Positions 6,031 through 8,189 of a stretch of DNA of 8,189 nucleotides are shown piece by piece (the stretch's first letter is position 1; the number at the start of each line of letters is the position of its first letter). Position numbers and translations under genes: made by a program. The notes below the pieces were generated by a model. It searched no databases and was not told where the DNA came from. It worked only from the letters and a program-made list of their open reading frames with translations. Source of the stretch: JAAYGT01 sp050252075 (lineage in GTDB: Bacteria > Pseudomonadota > Gammaproteobacteria > Burkholderiales > Burkholderiaceae_B); contig JBFWLP010000122.1 of the NCBI GenBank assembly GCA_050252075.1, forward strand, positions 1 through 8,189, in the 5' to 3' direction.

Positions 6031-6804
6031 TCAGGCGTTGTCGTGGCGGGCGCCCTTGCCCAACCCCAGATAGCTTTCAATGACACGCGGGTTGCCGGCG
6101 AGCTCTTTGGCCTTGCCTTCCAGAACAATATCGCCGGTCTCCAGAACATAGCCGTAGTCGGCCACCTGCAAGGCTGCACGGGCATTTTGCTCTACCAGCA
6201 AAATGGCCACGCCGGTGCTGCGAAGACGCGAAATGATCTGGAAAATTTCCCGCACAATGCGTGGCGCCAGGCCCAGGCTGGGCTCGTCGAGCATCAGCAA
6301 CTGAGGCTGGGCCATCAGCGCCCGACCCACTGCCAGCATTTGGCGTTCTCCGCCCGACAGCGTGCCCGCCGCCTGTGTACGGCGCTCTTTGAGCCGTGGA
6401 AAAATATCGTAGACTTCATCGATAGTTTCCCGCCAGCCATGCTTGCCGGCACGATACAAGCGAAAGCCCCCCAGCAGCAGGTTATCCTGGACAGACATGC
6501 TGGCGAAAAGCTCACGCCGCTCGGGAACAAGGGATATACCGTCGGCAACCCGCTGCTCCACCTGCCACGCGCCAATTTCGGAACCCAGATACTGAATGGA
6601 TCCCGAGCAGTTGCCACCGGTCGGCAAGGCCCCCATAATGGCATTGAGCAACGTGGATTTGCCGGCGCCATTGCCCCCGATCACAGTAACAATACTGCCC
6701 CGTGTTACAGCAATATTTGCACCGGCGACAGCGGTGACCTTGCCGTAACGCGCCGACAGGTCGGTAACCTGCAATACCGGGTGCCTGGGCTTGTGGGTTG
6801 TCAT
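6031..6804 (-). CDS. livF: LIV-type ABC transporter ATPase, second LivF-like
   Basis: A 257-residue cytoplasmic ATPase of a second LIV-type importer. All motifs are canonical: Walker A GGNGAGKST at 43-51, LVPERRELF at 92-100 in the Q-loop region (typical of LivF), signature LSGGERQMLAVGRAL at 149-163, Walker B LLMLDEPSLGLAP at 169-181, and LLVEQNA at the H-loop (202-208). The end VIESYLGLGKG is usual for LivF. The ATG at 6804 overlaps the stop of the upstream fusion gene (TGA at 6803-6801), with a clear GGAGG (complement of 6811-6815) six bases before it, so the pair is translated as an operon. Unlike the LivF on the + strand its Walker A lysine is intact. An insert PTGGNCSG near 61-68 is slightly longer than in many LivF proteins. 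Its partner is the LivG domain of the fusion. It is the last gene of its operon. Confidence 0.95.
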   Translation of the reverse strand: MTTHKPRHPVLQVTDLSARYGKVTAVAGANIAVTRGSIVTVIGGNGAGKSTLLNAIMGALPTGGNCSGSIQYLGSEIGAWQVEQRVADGISLVPERRELFASMSVQDNLLLGGFRLYRAGKHGWRETIDEVYDIFPRLKERRTQAAGTLSGGERQMLAVGRALMAQPQLLMLDEPSLGLAPRIVREIFQIISRLRSTGVAILLVEQNARAALQVADYGYVLETGDIVLEGKAKELAGNPRVIESYLGLGKGARHDNA

Positions 6805-8189
6805 GCCATACCTCCGGCCGGCGTTGTTGCAGTATTGTCAGGGGTTTCATCAAAATCGAAATCGTCGTCGATCCCGCCCAGATAGGCCTCGAGGACAGCG
6901 GGATTGGTCTGGATATCGGCCGGTTCGCCTTCAGCAATTTTTGTTCCGAAATCCATGACCACCAGATGATCGGTCAGATTCATGACGAAATCCATATCGT
7001 GCTCTACCAGCAAAATGCTCATTCCTTCCTGACGCAGCTGGTCAAGCACTTTTGCCAGCTCTTGTTTTTCCTTGTAGCGCAAGCCTGCCGCCGGCTCATC
7101 GAGCAGCAGCAACACAGGATCGGCAGACAAGGCACGGGCAATTTCCAGAATACGTTGCTGGCCAAGCGCCAGATTGCCCGCCTGCTCGTACAGATAGTCA
7201 CCCAGCCCCACGCGCTCAAGCTGGCGTGCAGCCTCGTAGAGCAGCTCGGCCTCTTCGCGCCGATCGGTATGCAGTGCCGCCGACACCACGCCGACATTGC
7301 TGCGCAAATGAGCGCCCAAAGCCACGTTTTCAAGCACGGTCATGGCAGGCAGCAGCTGAACATGCTGAAATGTTCGGCCAACCCCCAGCCGGGCAATTTC
7401 GCGCGACGGCAAATTGTCGATACGCCGGCCCAGGAACTTTACCGTGCCGCGTGTTGCGGGCAACACCCCGGTGATCAGATTGAACGTCGTGCTCTTTCCC
7501 GCACCGTTAGGCCCGATCAGCCCCATGATTTCGCCCGAGCGCAGGGTGAAGCTGATGTCGTTCACCGCCACAAGACCACCGAATTCTTTGCGCGCGCCAT
7601 CTACCTGCAGCACCAGCGAGCCTGCTTCCGGGCGATTGCGCTGCGGCAGCAAGGGCGCCTGGGCCGGGGGCGGGTTCGACCGCCGGCTGCGAGTGTTACC
7701 CGCAAGGGCCGCCCATGCCGATGACAGGATGGGCCACACGCCATCGCGCGCATATTGCAGCACCAGCACCATGAGCACGCCGAATACAATAAGTTCGATG
7801 TTATGCGTGGTGTCGAACAAGCGCGGAATGACGTTCTGCAGTTGATCTTTCAAGGTAAGAATAATGCCCGAACCCAGCACAGCGCCCCACACGTTCGTGG
7901 CGCCCCCCACTACTGCCATGAACAGGTACTCAATACCGTAATTCAGGCCGAAAGGGCTGGGGCTGACCGCCCGCTGCATGTGGGCGTACAACCACCCCGA
8001 GACGCAGGCCAGCATGGCGGCATAGACAAAGATGATTACCTTGTAACGGGCCATATTTACGCCAAACGACTCGGCCATGCCGCCGCCGCTCTTCAGGGCG
8101 CGTATGGCACGCCCCGGCCGCGAATCGAGCAGGTTGCGGGTGGCCCACATGGACAGCAACACACACAGCCTGATCAGGTAATACATGCG
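6801..8189 (-). CDS. LivM-LivG fusion: permease and ATPase in one chain, 5' end missing
   Basis: The reading frame runs to the right edge, so the N-terminal half of the permease lies outside the window. Residues are counted from the Met at 8186, which is probably internal. Residues 1-150 are the C-terminal half of a LivM permease: coupling loop SRPGRAIRALKSGGGMAESF at 22-41, then YLFMAVVGGATNVWGAVLGS at 87-106 and more hydrophobic helices. Residues 151-190 form a Pro/Arg-rich linker (RSRRSNPPPAQAPLLPQRNR). Residues 191 onward are a complete LivG ATPase: Walker A GPNGAGKST 225-233, Q-loop RTFQH 271-275, signature LALGQQR 339-345, Walker B LLLLDEPAAG 359-368, H-loop VEHD 394-397. The C-terminus ends in an acidic stretch GIDDDFDFDETPDN. 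Such permease-ATPase fusions are known in LIV-type systems of proteobacteria. It should pair with a LivH encoded outside the window and with the LivF just downstream. The linker contains no stop or frameshift; a GTG at 7613 could in principle start a separate LivG, but has no good ribosome site. Confidence 0.93.
   Translation of the reverse strand, partial: RMYYLIRLCVLLSMWATRNLLDSRPGRAIRALKSGGGMAESFGVNMARYKVIIFVYAAMLACVSGWLYAHMQRAVSPSPFGLNYGIEYLFMAVVGGATNVWGAVLGSGIILTLKDQLQNVIPRLFDTTHNIELIVFGVLMVLVLQYARDGVWPILSSAWAALAGNTRSRRSNPPPAQAPLLPQRNRPEAGSLVLQVDGARKEFGGLVAVNDISFTLRSGEIMGLIGPNGAGKSTTFNLITGVLPATRGTVKFLGRRIDNLPSREIARLGVGRTFQHVQLLPAMTVLENVALGAHLRSNVGVVSAALHTDRREEAELLYEAARQLERVGLGDYLYEQAGNLALGQQRILEIARALSADPVLLLLDEPAAGLRYKEKQELAKVLDQLRQEGMSILLVEHDMDFVMNLTDHLVVMDFGTKIAEGEPADIQTNPAVLEAYLGGIDDDFDFDETPDNTATTPAGGMA
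6811..6815 (-). promoter_or_regulatory. Ribosome binding site of the minus-strand livF
   Basis: On the minus strand GGAGG stands six bases before the ATG at 6804, inside the end of the fusion gene. It supports the chosen start and shows that this livF can recruit ribosomes itself as well as through the 4-base stop/start overlap. Confidence 0.75.

Noticed and set aside
4926..6185. Long minus-strand open frame of 419 codons across livM and the terminator
   Set aside because: It lies antisense to livM, whose membrane and coupling motifs are unmistakable, and it runs through the terminator into livF. Its translation is rich in His/Gln/Gly without any domain, as expected of a mirror frame in GC-rich DNA.
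6022..7724. Two long + strand open frames (6022-6885 and 6798-7724)
   Set aside because: Both are antisense to the minus-strand livF and the LivM-LivG fusion, which carry full ABC motifs. The antisense translations show no recognisable family.
7617..7736. LivM-LivG fusion as a frameshift or assembly artefact
   Set aside because: The linker is in frame with no stop, no ATG and no good ribosome site, both domains are intact on either side, and such fusions are known in LIV-type systems.

Overview
The window reads as an ordinary chromosomal segment of a GC-rich betaproteobacterium, most likely Burkholderiales and plausibly Alcaligenaceae. The reasons are a stand-alone RnfB-type ferredoxin gene directly overlapping nth, the style of the proteins, and the presence of several LIV-type (HAAT family) ABC transporters. 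That placement is inferred from family knowledge, not from a search. No rRNA, tRNA, CRISPR, insertion sequence or phage gene is visible.

Layout. (1) Positions 2-990, + strand: the 3' end of an RnfB-like 2[4Fe-4S] protein, overlapping by 4 bases the complete nth gene (endonuclease III, base excision repair). (2) Positions 1092-5891, + strand: a complete five-gene transporter locus in the order livG-livF-(152-base gap)-livK/J-like-(88-base gap with two hairpins)-livH-livM. It supplies two ATPases, one periplasmic binding protein and two permeases, so it is self-sufficient. (3) Positions 5902-5948: a long inverted repeat with A/T runs on both sides, a textbook bidirectional terminator between convergent operons. 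(4) Positions 8189-6031, - strand: the distal part of a second LIV-type operon, with a LivM-LivG permease-ATPase fusion (5' end outside the window) overlapping by 4 bases a second livF. Its LivH and binding protein are not in the window.

How the genes work together. In each system a periplasmic protein captures a small organic solute (amino acid, short amide or aromatic acid; the sequence does not fix which), hands it to a LivH/LivM membrane pair, and LivG/LivF hydrolyse ATP to drive import. The two systems are close neighbours but differ in architecture: separate subunits in the first, a fused LivM-LivG in the second.

The points most worth a second look are an arginine in place of the Walker A lysine of the first LivF, paired with an atypical signature motif in its partner LivG (one of the two ATP sites looks degenerate); the tandem hairpins between the binding protein and livH; and the fusion protein with a Pro/Arg linker and acidic tail. 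I see no convincing sign of a wholly new biological system.
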